Part shown: positions 1 to 10,249 of the stretch, piece after piece
How positions within the stretch are numbered: the first letter of the stretch is position 1
Layout: the number at the start of each line of letters is the position of its first letter
NCBI RefSeq assembly: GCF_050948215.1
Contig: NC_135165.1
Location: 7,538,501 to 7,602,500 of the forward strand
Direction: 5' to 3'
From: Halictus rubicundus
Lineage: Eukaryota > Arthropoda > Insecta > Hymenoptera > Halictidae
DNA: 64,000 nucleotides
Made by a program: the position numbers and the translations under genes
The notes under the pieces: model-generated
What the model was told of the DNA's origin: nothing
The model's database searches: none
Seen by the model: only the letters and a program-made list of their open reading frames with translations

Positions 1-105
1 CTAACTATTGGGCACAGTACATCTCGATTGTAAGTGTAGCGGTGAGTCAGACATGTGCTTGAAATATGAACGAAAATATTCACAGAAAATATTCAAAAGG
101 ATTTA

Positions 106-690
106 TTGGGTTGTCCGGAAAGTTTGTGCCGTTTTTCTGTAGTTGGCATTAAGATAGGTCTCAATATGTCAGAATAATTGAAAACAAATGTTATGTGTAC
201 ATAGTCTAAAAAGGTGATCTTTCAGGCATTTTTAGAAAAAAGTTTGATTAGGATGCATTAATTTTTGTTAGTTTTGTGCGCTCTTAAATATGGAAGGAAA
301 CAGAGTGAATGCATTTGAGTGAGCATTTGATGATTTTTTCTTCCAAAAGCTGTTGGAGCTTGGTTGGGATGTACTACCCCATTCACCCTATTCACCAGAC
401 ATTACACCCTCAGATTTTCATCTGACCCTTTTTCATTTTGACCTAAAGAGGTCAATACAAAGTTCCCGTAATGACAAAAACTGCAATCTTTGGTCGACAT
501 GAAAAATCATACTTAAAAGTTTTTCGCCGAGAAACGCAAGTTACGCGAAGAATGGAGAAAGATTATGGAACAAAATGGTACTAGTAATACTAATGGTGAT
601 AGTAATAAGTCAATAAATGTATATCGAAATTTAAATGTACTGCGTTTGAGTTTCCCTTAAAAATCGGCACGAACTTTCCGGACAACCCAA
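106..690 (+). mobile_element. Internally deleted mariner copy
   Basis: Seen: the termini are 26-bp inverted repeats starting TTGGGTTGTCCGGAAAGTT with one mismatch, flanked on both sides by TA (104-105 and 691-692), the mariner target duplication. An ATG at 290 opens a short N-terminal remnant. After about 330 the sequence jumps to a C-terminal transposase remnant reading ELGWDVLPHSPYSPD and then PSD, the region of the third catalytic aspartate. At 585 bp it is less than half the usual 1.28 kb, so most of the transposase is missing and the copy cannot encode an enzyme. Known: cis-mobile deleted mariners are common in insects. Its ends differ from those of the second mariner at 1591, so it is a different subfamily. 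Confidence 0.9.
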
Positions 691-1590
691 TAAAAGTACT
701 ATTGTATTATTTCCAACCCATTGGAATGATTAAGAAAGGAAATAAATATCTATATACCTCCTATAACTTCCAAGGAATGTAATTATTATTTTGTTATCAA
801 ATTTCTCAGTGTACTGATTGCAGAAATGGATAGGAACTAATCGAAAGAGTTTGAGAGTGCCGTCACACAGTATGCAACTGAATAAAAATAGAAAAGATGG
901 GAGCAAGCTCCGATTTGGTTCCCGTGTCCTGCAATTTTTATTTTTATTTATTTTAAAATTTTGAAAGAGTTACTTCTACGAATGTTGAGCTATCAAATCC
1001 TGATTTGGGACCTAGCGCACAACGCGGCTCCCCCGAGCAGGTGTGCAACTATTCGTCTCAGTGGGTGGTTGTTGTTCATTTCAGCTGTTGGTAGCGCCGA
1101 CAGCGACAAATTAGTGGAATTCAAAATACGGCTGCGGAGGAGCGAAGGACGAGAGCCGAGCGAAAGCGAGGAGACCGAAGGAGCGGGTATCGATCGTCCT
1201 GGGAGGCCGCGTGAAAATAGTTTTTCCTCGTCACGACGACGAAGCGAGTGGCAGCTTGACAGAGCGAGCTAGCGAAGCTGATTCGCGTCGCGCTGATATC
1301 TCGCGATGCGAATATTCGCGACCCCGTCCCTCCATGTCTGCGCACCTGGAACTCGTCGTCGTCGCGCGTTACTGGACCCACGACGACGGAAAACGTGTCC
1401 TCGGGTTCCTTGACCTCCGCTCTCCGATGCTGCATCTGGACGGTGCATCGACAACGCATCGACCGAGGCCGACGATTATTCCCGGAGATCGAATGCGATG
1501 CACGCTTCGAATTGTTTCCTAACGTTTCGCCAGCACTTTCATCTTGGATCGGAGGACACATTGATCGGTACCGATAACCGATCCCTAATA
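691..1590. other. Gene-free spacer with CpG-rich patch
   Basis: AT-rich sequence up to about 1000, then a CpG-rich patch from about 1080 to 1560 with many CGA/CGAC repeats. Open frames on both strands in the patch have no recognisable domain. No promoter or splice signals stand out. Confidence 0.5.
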
Positions 1591-2881
1591 CGAGGGTGGT
1601 CTGAAAAGTTTCCGATCTCAACATGAAGATGGCAGTATTCGTCGACAAAAGTACTGGAGCGTGTTTGTGCATGCTTTGACAGGTACTCACCGAAATTTCA
1701 GCCATTTCGGACGCTCAGTTATTGTTTAACAGTCGTTTGAGTAAGTTGCTGTGAGTGTTTTTGTGAAAATGGAAAAACTCGAGTATCGAGCTGTGATTAA
1801 ATATTTATTTTCGAAAGGCAATACGCCTACGCAAATCAAAGAAGAGTTAGACGCTGTATACGGGAACTATGCACCATCATTTACCATCGTGAAATTTTGG
1901 GCAGCTGAATTTAAACGTGGCCGTACCAGATTGGGTGACGATGAACGTTCGGGACGCCCAAAAACTGCAACCAGTGACGACAACATCGCTAAAATTCACC
2001 AAATGGTGCTAGACAACCGTCGAGTTAAAGTTAGAGAGATAGAAGAGGCTATGAATATATCCAAAGAACGTGTTTGTCACATACTGAATGAAGATTTAGG
2101 CATGAGAAAGCTGTCTGCGCGTTGGGTGCCGCGTTTGCTCACGTTGGATCAGAAACGTGTTTGAATGAACATTTCGATCGCTCTTTTGGCGCAATTTAGG
2201 CGCAATAAATCAGAGCTTTGGCGCCGGCTAATTACTGTTCATGAAACTTGGATACACCATTACACTCCCGAATCAAAAATGCAGTCAAAACTGTGGACTG
2301 CTTATGGGGAATCGGCGCCAGAAAAGGCAAAGGCTGTTCCTTCGGCTGGGAAAGTGATGGCGACTGTTTTCTGGGACAGTCGTGGAGTTATCTTTATCGA
2401 TTATCTTCAAAAAGGGAAAACCATTACAGGAGCATACTACGCATTATTACTTGACAGGCTGAAGACAGAAATTGCGGAAAAACGGCCACATTTGCAGAAA
2501 AAAATCTTGTTCCACCAAGACAATGGCGCCGTTTCACACCTCAACGATTGCCATGGCAAAGATCCACGAATTACGGTTTGAACTGCTCGATCACCCACCT
2601 TACTCACCAGATCTAGCTCCAAGCGACTTCTTTTTGTTCCCCAAGTTAAAAGTTGCACTCGGAGGACAGAGACTTTCATCAAATGAGGAAGCCATCACCT
2701 TTGTGAATAGCTATTTTGCAGAGAAAGACGGCAAGTACTATTTGGACGAGCTGGAGAGATGGGAGCATCGCTGGGAGAAGTGTATAGACTTACAAGGTTA
2801 CTATGTAGAGAAATAAAAATAATTTTGAGGAAAAAATGCCTTATATCTTTGTTAGGTCGGAAACTTTCCAGACCACCCTCG
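1591..2881 (+). mobile_element. Near full-length mariner, irritans-like, inactive
   Basis: Seen: 28-bp terminal inverted repeats starting CGAGGGTGGTCTG (1591-1618 and 2854-2881, two mismatches) flanked by TA at 1589-1590 and 2882-2883. The length of 1291 bp is that of a complete mariner. The interior holds a broken transposase at 1769-2816. An AATAAA overlaps the end of the coding remnant near 2812. Known: mariner moves by cut and paste into TA. Inference: the residue pattern (KISKERV-like helix-turn-helix region, WVPR, HHYTPES, HPPYSPDLAPSDFF) is closest to the irritans group. The ends are well preserved, so the copy could still be mobilised in trans by a related enzyme. Confidence 0.95.
1769..2816 (+). 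pseudogene. Mariner transposase remnant (DD34D), multiply disrupted
   Basis: Seen: the reading frame starts at ATG 1769 (MEKLEYRAVIKYLF). Residues 1-130 form the paired helix-turn-helix DNA-binding region, ending in WVPRLLTLDQKRV. A TGA at 2162-2164 interrupts the frame. It continues in the same frame to HQDN (aspartate codon 2519-2521), where an extra base near 2524-2530 shifts the frame. The shifted frame carries HPPYSPDLAPSDFF and the third catalytic aspartate at 2625-2627, ending at 2816. The expected first catalytic aspartate in the T-x-D-E-T-W motif is a histidine (CAT, 2240-2242). Known: mariner cleavage needs all three acidic residues (D, D34D). Inference: dead as an enzyme for three independent reasons. 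Full-length family members are about 345 residues, which matches the span. Confidence 0.95.
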
Positions 2882-3093
2882 TACACACACGATTTTAAAG
2901 TGAATTCTCAATGGCCCCCAATTGTTAATCTTTGATCCCTAAAAGCCTGTTAACCCTATGATTTCACTGTGATGCCTTCTGTATCACAGACACAATTTCT
3001 TGTGTGGAATAAACAATTTTTATTTATCGCGTGCCTTCGTTTATTCGAATAGCTAAATACCGATAATAACCATATAGAATTTCGATTTCGAAA
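2882..3093. other. Short AT-rich spacer
   Basis: No gene or repeat recognised. A TTAACCCTATGA string near 2950 resembles the starts of TTAA-flanked elements seen elsewhere in the window, but I found no partner end. Confidence 0.4.
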
Positions 3094-3540
3094 TTATCGT
3101 CCCCGGACTGCCTCGATGTTGAAGTGACACGTTTCGTAGATCCGTGCGTATTCCTTAAATCCGCCTCGAATCAGCATAACTCGCGCAACGAGGTGCTGGA
3201 TTTCGAAATTCCACCTGAAAGCATCTGTCCAGGCTCCGGCGGAAGATCGAGCGGATCGCGTTCGCGAAGGAATCAAGACTTCGCGAAAAAGAAGAAACCG
3301 CGTATCGTGGCTCGAACGCAACGAGCGAACGAGCTCGCAGGCAGACCCGCAAACGACCGCGTTGCAACGAGTGCATTCCCCTTGGAAATTGTGAGGCTGG
3401 TGGCACTAAAAGTGCTTAAGCACGGCCCTGCGGTTCGTCCGTCTCCGTCACCGCTTCCTTCTCCGTCTCTTTCGCGCTCGTTTCGCGGACGACGACGGCA
3501 GTCGGCCAGCGTACCGGTTGGCAGTCTGCAAAGCGACCGG

Positions 3541-3547
3541 TATAAAG
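3541..3547 (+). promoter_or_regulatory. Candidate TATA box
   Basis: TATAAAG in an otherwise GC-rich context, preceded by GCGACCGG and followed by CpG-rich sequence. There is no clear arthropod initiator (TCAGT) 25-35 bases downstream, so this is only a candidate start site. Confidence 0.2.
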
Positions 3548-4051
3548 AGAGTCGACCGCACTGGCAGAAAACGAACGAACACCGCCTGGTTAATCGTGTG
3601 TGCACTGTGCTCTCTCGCGTACACACGCAGAGATACTGGCGCGTGTAGTCGCGACGCGCCGTTTATACGCGTCTTGCGTGGCCGAAGCGGCTCTCCATCC
3701 GCTTCTTCTTCTTCTTCTTCTTCTTCTCTCGTTTCTTCAAATCTTCTTGCTCGCCGCGTTCGTCTATTTTGCTTCTTCTCTGATCGAAGTCTTTGCTCGT
3801 TCTCTGGTTTCTGTCCATCCCTCTTCATCTTTCTCTGTACAGATTCACCGCTATCTTTCGGGTCAGCGTGTTCTCTTAAATTGCGAACCAGTTACTCTCA
3901 TTTCAAGTTCGAAGGATTTTTCACCGGTCGATTGTTCCTCTCGTTTCATGTTCAGGACCTTCCCCCCCTCACTTCAGAGCTTTCTCTCTTTCATTTCGTC
4001 TTTGGAGCATTCTTCCTCTTTGAGCGCTTCTTCTTCTTGTTTCAGAGCTTC

Positions 4052-4054
<3 letters not shown>

Positions 4055-4098
<44 letters not shown>

Positions 4099-4122
4099 CC
4101 TCTCCCTCTCTCTCTCTCTCTC
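4055..4122. repeat. (CT)n microsatellite
   Basis: Nearly pure CT dinucleotide tract of about 68 bases, interrupted by short C runs near 4095-4107. Confidence 0.95.
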
Positions 4123-4475
4123 ATCTCGGGTATGGAGAATTCTTCCTGTTTGATCGCTTCTTCTTTCTGTTTCATCTTCAGAGCTCTCCTTCGCTTTGAT
4201 AGCTTGCGCCTTCCTTCGCCTCTCGATCTTAACGTTCGCTGCTTGTTCCTAACCTCGTCGCATATCAATCTCTTACTTTCAAACACCTTTTGCTCGTTTA
4301 GCGTTCTCTTCTCTTTTCCCTGTCGCTTCTTCTCTTCATTCTTGCAGTTCGTTGCAGCATCGATGGGAAATTCTAGCCGCACCTACCCAGCAAAGATGAA
4401 GACCATCGAAACCATCTTTCTTCTAATCGATCTGCTCGTCCGTGCGCGAATTACAAAAGTCTACCTACAATGATA

Positions 4476-5115
4476 ACATTGTACATTGTCCTCAAGTGTT
4501 GTTTAGTTATTGAAACCCAGAAATGGATTTCCACTTCATGTAGACCATAGAAAAACGGTGGGATAGTCTTGATCTTCTTAATAGACACATCCTCTTAGCT
4601 ACCTAGCAATTTGCACAAAGATCCCCGATTAGCACCATCAATATCAACCATCTCAAAAAAAATTGCATTTATCCAGTTGCGTTAGTCTCGTATTCATTGA
4701 ATGTACTCATTGAACCCTAGAAATAGACTTCTACTTCACACAGACCTAAGAAGAACGGTAAAATCCTCGTAACACATTGCCAATCGAGCAGCTTAAAAAA
4801 TACTACAAACTCAAACTAGCGTAAGTTAAATTAAAAATTAAAATATCGAGATTTCTAATGCTGCAAATAACACTCGATACGCAAACCAGTCGGCAATCGA
4901 GCAGCCTCAAAAAGCCCCAAACTCAAGGTGGTCTAAAATAAATAAAAAATTGAAATATTGAGATTTCTGATTCTGCAAAGAACACTCGATACACAAACCA
5001 GTTGCCAATCGAGCAGCCTCAAAAATACCACAAACTCAAAGTAGCGTAAGTCAAATAAAAAATTGAAATATCAAGATTTTTCGAATAACCGCAACACCCG
5101 ACACACAAACGTGAA
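4476..5115. repeat. Degenerate tandem repeats; three ~112-bp units from 4770
   Basis: The unit is anchored by GCCAATCGAGCAGC at 4779, 4892 (variant GG) and 5004, followed in each by AAACTCAA, an AAATTGAAATATC-type string and ACACTCGATAC. The period is 112-113 bp. Upstream, two related segments (about 4515-4560 and 4704-4760, sharing CCNAGAAATNGA and AAGAACGGT-like strings) suggest an older, larger duplication. No coding potential. Confidence 0.85.
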
Positions 5116-6039
5116 AATTCGCTTGCATATCTAGACAAATAATACCGTTTCCCGTATCTGGCGCACGTGGTGCTTCAAGTGTTGGCAGGCTCGTCCGCGT
5201 TTAAGAATAAAAGTCCATTTATCCACGGGTTGCCTATAAACACTAAGCAAAAGCTCAAGTCACGTAAGAAAAACAGCGACGATCCTCGACCTCGGCGCGT
5301 TCGCCATCTTGTCGGCGCTCGGAGCAACGAAAAACCACAACGATTCCGCGTTACGGCGGACGCCGGTGTCGCCCCGTCTTTCATTATCGGCGGACGTTTT
5401 CCGCCGCGTCTGAATAGTTAATTCGAAGCCGATCGTCGTGGAATTAGCGGCGCCTAGCAGTCGCGTCTATTATGGACAGCGTCGTCGGACGGTGCTTTTC
5501 CGCGGAGGAGTTACGGCGCAAGACGAATAAAATTAAACCGCTTACTCAGCGGGCCTCGTGACGCCGGAACCACGCTCGTTTTGTGCATTGACACCTATTA
5601 GGTTCGCAAGAATTGCGACCTTAGGTCCCTACCGTCTCCGTAGGTGACTTCCGCAAAAGAAACGCCAAATTTTCGAGGAAAGAAACCGAAAGACCGGGCG
5701 AACCCGCAGAACACTTCGATTTCGATGATTTTTGAATACATTGTAGAAACCGATATTTTAAATAATTTTCCACATCAGCGATCGACTCGATTAGTTTATA
5801 TTAAAACTGAAGGTCCCGTGCACAATTGCGTACACGAGAATGAAAAAAAGGTGTGCTACAACTTAATTAAAAGTGACTGTATTGGTTTGGGTTAGTTTTA
5901 GTAATCCCACCGCTTCAAGGCTGGCCCCAACGCTTGCGTGGAATAATTATAACACACATTTCTTGCAGGTGTGGATACGCAATTGTGCACGGGACCTTTC
6001 CGCACCTATACCGACGCGGTATAGACAGGATCCACTATA
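5116..6039. other. Gene-free; CpG-rich patch 5160-5640
   Basis: CpG-rich sequence with a local inverted motif (CGGCGGACG / TTTTCCGCCGCG near 5390-5407), then AT-rich sequence. The open frame at 5644-5895 lacks any recognisable domain. No supported gene. Confidence 0.4.
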
Positions 6040-6274
6040 GAGTTACCCAGTGTCGTCAGGGGAAATGGAGGGGAATACATTTACCCTCTCTCTGTCATTA
6101 CCGGATCAGTCACGCGACATTGTGACACTTACACGACAGAGACGAAGCGCGTCACGTGACCCAGCCGTGGCGGAAGGCAATGGGGGAATGGCGTCGTAGA
6201 GAGAGCAGAGTGGGAGACGAATTGTCGGAGAGGGGGTAACTGTATTCCCCCTAATTTCCCCGGTCTGGCGACTC
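6040..6274. mobile_element. Putative TIR element, TA-flanked
   Basis: The two ends are inverted copies. The left arm, about 6040-6090, contains GGGGAAATGGAGGGGAATAC. The right arm, about 6228-6274, is its reverse complement with few changes (GGGGAAATTAGGGGGAATAC). TA lies at 6038-6039 and 6275-6276. There is no coding capacity in 235 bp. The superfamily is uncertain; TA flanks suggest Tc1/mariner type, but the outermost bases match imperfectly. Confidence 0.6.
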
Positions 6275-6276
6275 TA

Positions 6277-7571
6277 ATGGCACCGACAGTTTTTCGCGAA
6301 TATCTCGGAAACTATGCGAGACCGCCGCTATCCTGCAAAGGGAAAAGTTCTTCGAGATTTATAACGTATGCAAAACTCTTCGGTAGGTGAGTGTTTTGCA
6401 GGTTCTCCAAAGATCGCTTTGAAACTCTGAAATTTCCTTCGTAACCTAACCCAAGAAATCCGAGTTACTGACTGGATACTGGTGTCCGAGCTCGCAGACT
6501 GTGAACAGGGCCTAACATTCGCGAGTTTGCACGCGCGTGCAAGAAGCAGCGTACCGATATCTCGGCTGGCAAGCCAAGCCCAGCGTCCAAGGTGCGTCAC
6601 GCTCGGAAATATGCGTGCCTTCCGCCTCGTCCTTCGTAGCTGCTCGAACAGAACCTCCGCCAATTCGCGACGGAACAGTACGATTTTTATATTGAAGATA
6701 TAGAAGATTCCAGGATCCCGGAAAAAGATGGGAACATGTTATATAGGAATCGGCGCTGACAGACAACCCGAGGAATCGCTTTTATCGGTGCTCTAGATAC
6801 CCGGTATCGCTTTACCATCCGTCTTATCGCGTTTTACCGCTCTGGTAATGAGCATTGACGAACGTTACGCTTCGGGAAAGGATGTGGATGACCGGGACCC
6901 GGTCTGAAGGCGTGTCTCCGCACGATTGTAGAGAAACTAGTCCGAGTTTCTGCTTCGAACGCCGACACAACTATATTTCGCAGTGCTTTGTATTAATTAG
7001 TACATTTTTCGAAGGGGAAGTCGACGAATTTCTGCGCGGTATGTAGCTTTCTCACAGCTTGGAGATGTTGATAGTTATGTCTGTGCTTAGATGGTCAAAT
7101 CTGCAAATTACCCAGAGTGCTCCGAGCTGCAGTTCACTATATTATCAGGCAGAACTTTTTAATTTACGACAAATATCAGAGGATTTTTGTACTGGTGGAT
7201 TATCCAGAGTATGCTTTGAATTAAAAAATCTTACGAATTTGTAACATAGTTACGGAAGCGTCAAAATTGTGAGAGTGTCGCAAGATGGTAATCCTTCGAT
7301 GAAACTCATTTCCCATCAAAATTAATTTCTGATATGATTCTACCGCTTCAAATAGCTTGATAAAATTCGCACGACACCCGGCAGAGTTCAATAATGCCGC
7401 GAATAATAAAAATTAATAACCCGACAATCGTTTCTTCGAATCGCCCGGGTGAAAATTCCGATTCGCGAGAATACGCGCGGTCCAATAAAATCCCTCCGCG
7501 AGAACAATGTCGGCTCGGGGAATATCCGACAGCGAAAACTTTCATTTGCTTGTCGGATAACTGTTACGGGG

Positions 7572-7574
<3 letters not shown>
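6277..7574. other. Gene-free spacer
   Basis: Mixed composition. Open frames of 60-110 codons occur on both strands without known motifs. Nothing supported. Confidence 0.4.

Positions 7575-7610
<36 letters not shown>
7575..7610. repeat. (CT)n microsatellite
   Basis: Pure CT tract followed by GCTCGCTCGCGCGC. Confidence 0.95.
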
Positions 7611-7613
<3 letters not shown>

Positions 7614-8084
7614 CGCTCGCGCGCTCTCTGGTTGATCGGATGGTTTCCCGCGGATTAATTCATGAAAATGACCAATCAGCCGACCAAACGTGGGCTATAC
7701 GTACAGGTAGGTACACACGGCAACGTGCGGCATTGCGTAAAAGCGAACTAATGCGTGGAAGAGAGGAGTATTACGTGTCTCGGCACGATAACGCAACCTG
7801 CACATGACACGTACTTCTACATATCGCATCGGCACTGCGCTAATCCCTATTCTTAGACCGTTGGCGATTTTTTAGATTCGAGAGACTGCAACGCGATATC
7901 GACGACGACTGCGAAAAAGATACTCTTGCACAAAAACGGAGCGATAACGAAACGATCTGTGCATTCCTCGGCTGTTCTACTAGTTTTCCACGCATCGATA
8001 TTGTCTTAGCAAGCGCGATTTCACGCACACTGTGTAACACTTTCTTGATTACACGCCATGCTAACCCTTCGCATTGCTTCAGAG
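7611..8084. other. Gene-free, moderately CpG-rich
   Basis: No gene, repeat or element recognised. Confidence 0.35.
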
Positions 8085-8540
8085 ACCGGGCACCGCACTT
8101 TATAGATTAATTCAAAATTGATTGCGGTAGGACAGATTGATCGGAACTATTTGATACACAGTTTATAATATTTTAGTTCTTCGGAAGTAATGTTTTTAAT
8201 ATTTCAAAAAATCGTCTACTGATGATTAACTTTTTAGGGACCAGGGCTGTGCACCGTATTTTATAGATTAATTGAAAATTGATTGCGGTAGGACAGATTG
8301 ATCGGAACTATTTGATACACAGTTTATAATATTTTAGTTCTTCGGAAGTAATGTTTCTAATATTTAAAAAATCGTCTACTGAGGATTAACCTTTTAGAAA
8401 CCAGGGCTGTGCACCGTATTTTATAGATTAATTCAAAATTGATTGCGGTAGGACAGATTGATCGGAACTATTTGGTACACAGTTTATAATATTTTAGTTT
8501 TTCGGAGGTAATATTTCTAATATTTTAAAAAATCTTCGTC
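8085..8540. repeat. Three tandem units of ~161 bp
   Basis: The string TATAGATTAATT starts at 8101, 8262 and 8422. Each is followed by the same block (GATTGCGGTAGGACAGATTG, then GATCGGAACTATTTG, then TTTATAATATTTTAGTT) and a closing AAAAAATC motif. The units are very similar, so the amplification is recent. Noncoding. Confidence 0.93.
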
Positions 8541-8658
8541 CGCACAGAATTAAAGTGACATTTTCGGCCCACTATGGCGTCGCACAGTAATAACAATTTC
8601 CATGCTAACTGTTATTCAAATTACGTTCTTCCGTCATTGTTAGTCTCTATTCGTTTAA

Positions 8659-8825
8659 AACTAAAGCCACCACTGCCGATGAAATGACCGTTTCCAGATT
8701 ATATATGCTACTATTATTGAAGTTATAAAGATGCTTCCACTTGAAATGTTTGTACCCACTTCTTCGTTCAAGTATAAGTTACAAAAATCTAAATAACTCA
8801 CTTTTAATGGTCGCCAGGTTCAGTG
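8659..8825. mobile_element. Diverged TTAA-flanked CACTA-type MITE
   Basis: TTAA at 8655-8658 and 8826-8829 flanks 167 bp. The left end (ACTAAAGCCACCACTG then ATGAAATGACCG) parallels the end at 10947 (CACCCACCACGGTCAAAATGACCG region). The right end reads GGTTCAGTG before TTAA, the complement of a CACTGAACC start. It looks like an old member of the 41266 family. Confidence 0.5.
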
Positions 8826-8868
8826 TTAAAATTCGTTTCAGTAGTCGAACTCGCAATCACTAAAAATC

Positions 8869-9142
8869 GTAACTGTCGTTAACATTAACTCTTCAATAAT
8901 TTACCTCCGATATGGGTCCATAAAAGATACTCCTTAACCCCTTGCACTACGATTTATTCTACGTATTCTAAGTTAAAATAGCATTTTATTTCGGCTTCAA
9001 GGAAACTAATTACATATATGCACTATTTATTAGACTCTGTTCAGAATCTTCAACACGAGTATGGTTCGATATCGTAGGGCATGCAAGCTTAGTTTGAATT
9101 GCTTGGACGAAACACCCCCTACAAGGGTAGTGTCATAGACTA
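8869..9142. repeat. Tandem duplication, unit 1 (holds a MITE copy)
   Basis: Begins CGTAACTGTCGTTAACAT and ends CAAGGGTAGTGTCATAGAC; the same boundaries recur in the next unit. A TTAA-flanked element start (CCCCTTGCACTACGA) is at 8938. Relative to unit 2 this copy lacks about 65 bp inside the element (near 8965-8980). Confidence 0.9.
8938..9091. mobile_element. CCCCTTGC-family TTAA MITE, truncated (duplicate A)
   Basis: Preceded by TTAA (8934-8937). Aligns in reverse orientation to the complete copy at 13125-13366. The far end stops at CGTAGGGCA, so the last few terminal bases and the second TTAA are lost. Confidence 0.8.
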
Positions 9143-9482
9143 CGTAACTGTCGTTAACATCAACTCTTCAACGATTTACTTCCGATATAGGTCCACAAAA
9201 CATACTCCTTAACCCCTTGCACTACGATTTATTATACGTTTTCAGTGATTAGAACTTCTTTTTAATTCGTGATTTCCTTAAAAAAGGAGAAAATTTACAT
9301 TGTACATTAAGAATGCCAAAATAGCATTTTATTTCAGCTTCAAGGAAACTAATTACATATATGCATATCTATTAGACTCTGTTCAGAATCTTCATCACGA
9401 GTATGGTTCGATATCGTAGGGCAAGCAAGCTTAGTTTGAATTGCTTGGACGAAACACCCCCTGCAAGGGTAGTTTCATAGAC
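9143..9482. repeat. Tandem duplication, unit 2
   Basis: Second copy of 8869-9142, with the same flanking sequence on both sides of the same MITE. The duplication therefore happened after the MITE inserted. It keeps the internal segment that unit 1 has lost. Confidence 0.9.
9213..9425. mobile_element. CCCCTTGC-family TTAA MITE, truncated (duplicate B)
   Basis: TTAA at 9209-9212, then CCCCTTGCACTACGATTTAT. Internal sequence matches 13125-13366 reversed (TCCTT...GAGAAAATTT, ATAGCATTTTATTTC, CTATTAGACTCTGTTCAGAA). The distal end stops at CGTAGGGCAAG, where CAAGCTTAG replaces the expected GGGTTAA. Confidence 0.85.
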
Positions 9483-9860
9483 AGTTTTTGATTGTAGCAA
9501 GCAAGTAATACCAAAATTAGTCCCGTCAGTAATATACAATAATGTAACAATTAACGCATGAATTTTGTCCAGCTTTTTGCGTTTCTGGCCCACTGCGGCG
9601 TCGTCGCCGGGGTATCCGATGCATATAATCTGTCGGCGGGGGTGTATCGTGAAACCCGTCTGGTGAACGACGCGGCTGAAACAAAGCCCGCGTCCCATCC
9701 ACCCCCGCGGTTCTATCTGGCGAGTCGCAGTCTCATCGTCGATCTCGATACAGATGCAACACGGGCGACACACGGGTATAGCGCGGCATCACCAGCAGCA
9801 GGCAGTAGCAGCATCCTCCGGTTCTAAAATTGCGAGGAGGGTTGGAAGGTGTACAGTGAC

Positions 9861-9867
<7 letters not shown>

Positions 9868-9897
<30 letters not shown>
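9868..9897. repeat. (GA)n microsatellite
   Basis: GA tract preceded by GATAGATA and followed by imperfect purine-rich sequence. Confidence 0.92.
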
Positions 9898-9904
<7 letters not shown>

Positions 9905-10198
9905 GGGTGAGAGATGAAAAGGAGAGAGGGGTGCACGTGCAAAAGGGGCTCGCTTGCGCCCGAGACGCAGTAGGATACGTCGATACTCTTCCTCCGGCGC
10001 ATTAGTCGTCCGACATCATCGACTAACTATCCGACGTGCCGGCAAATACAGAGCCTGTACGTGAACGCTGTGCCGCTGCTGCAGCTCGCTGGAGCTGCAG
10101 GCGATCCGGGATACAACTGTCGTGGAATACGAATTACAGACAGAGAGACGAACACCGACGGAGACAGATAGATATAGAGGATGGCACACCGAGAGAGG

Positions 10199-10249
10199 GT
10201 GGCGGTGGTGCTGGTGGTGGTGGAGGTGGTGGTGGTGGTGGTGTTGGCG
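10199..10249. repeat. (GGT)n-rich tract
   Basis: Imperfect GGT trinucleotide run, giving poly-Gly in one frame and Trp-rich sequence in another. Low complexity, not evidence of a gene. Confidence 0.9.

Larger units (their letters stand above)
3094..4475. other. CpG-rich patch grading into CT-rich tract
   Basis: Strongly CpG-rich from about 3100 to 3660, then pyrimidine-rich (CTT and CT repeats) to about 4350. Long open frames occur on both strands, but they are low-complexity (Arg-rich, or Ser/Leu/Phe runs from CT repeats) and have no family resemblance. A TATA-like box sits at 3541. The arrangement would fit a promoter with a CT-rich 5' leader, but no coding exon could be assigned. Confidence 0.4.

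Noticed and set aside
1121..1705. 194-codon minus-strand frame
   Set aside because: Crosses the mariner left end and a CpG-rich patch; not a conserved protein and not part of the element's coding strand.
3124..4199. Long open frames (up to 211 codons) with Ser/Leu or Arg/Glu runs
   Set aside because: They read through CT/CTT repeats and stop-poor CpG-rich DNA on several frames at once; no domain, no codon signature.
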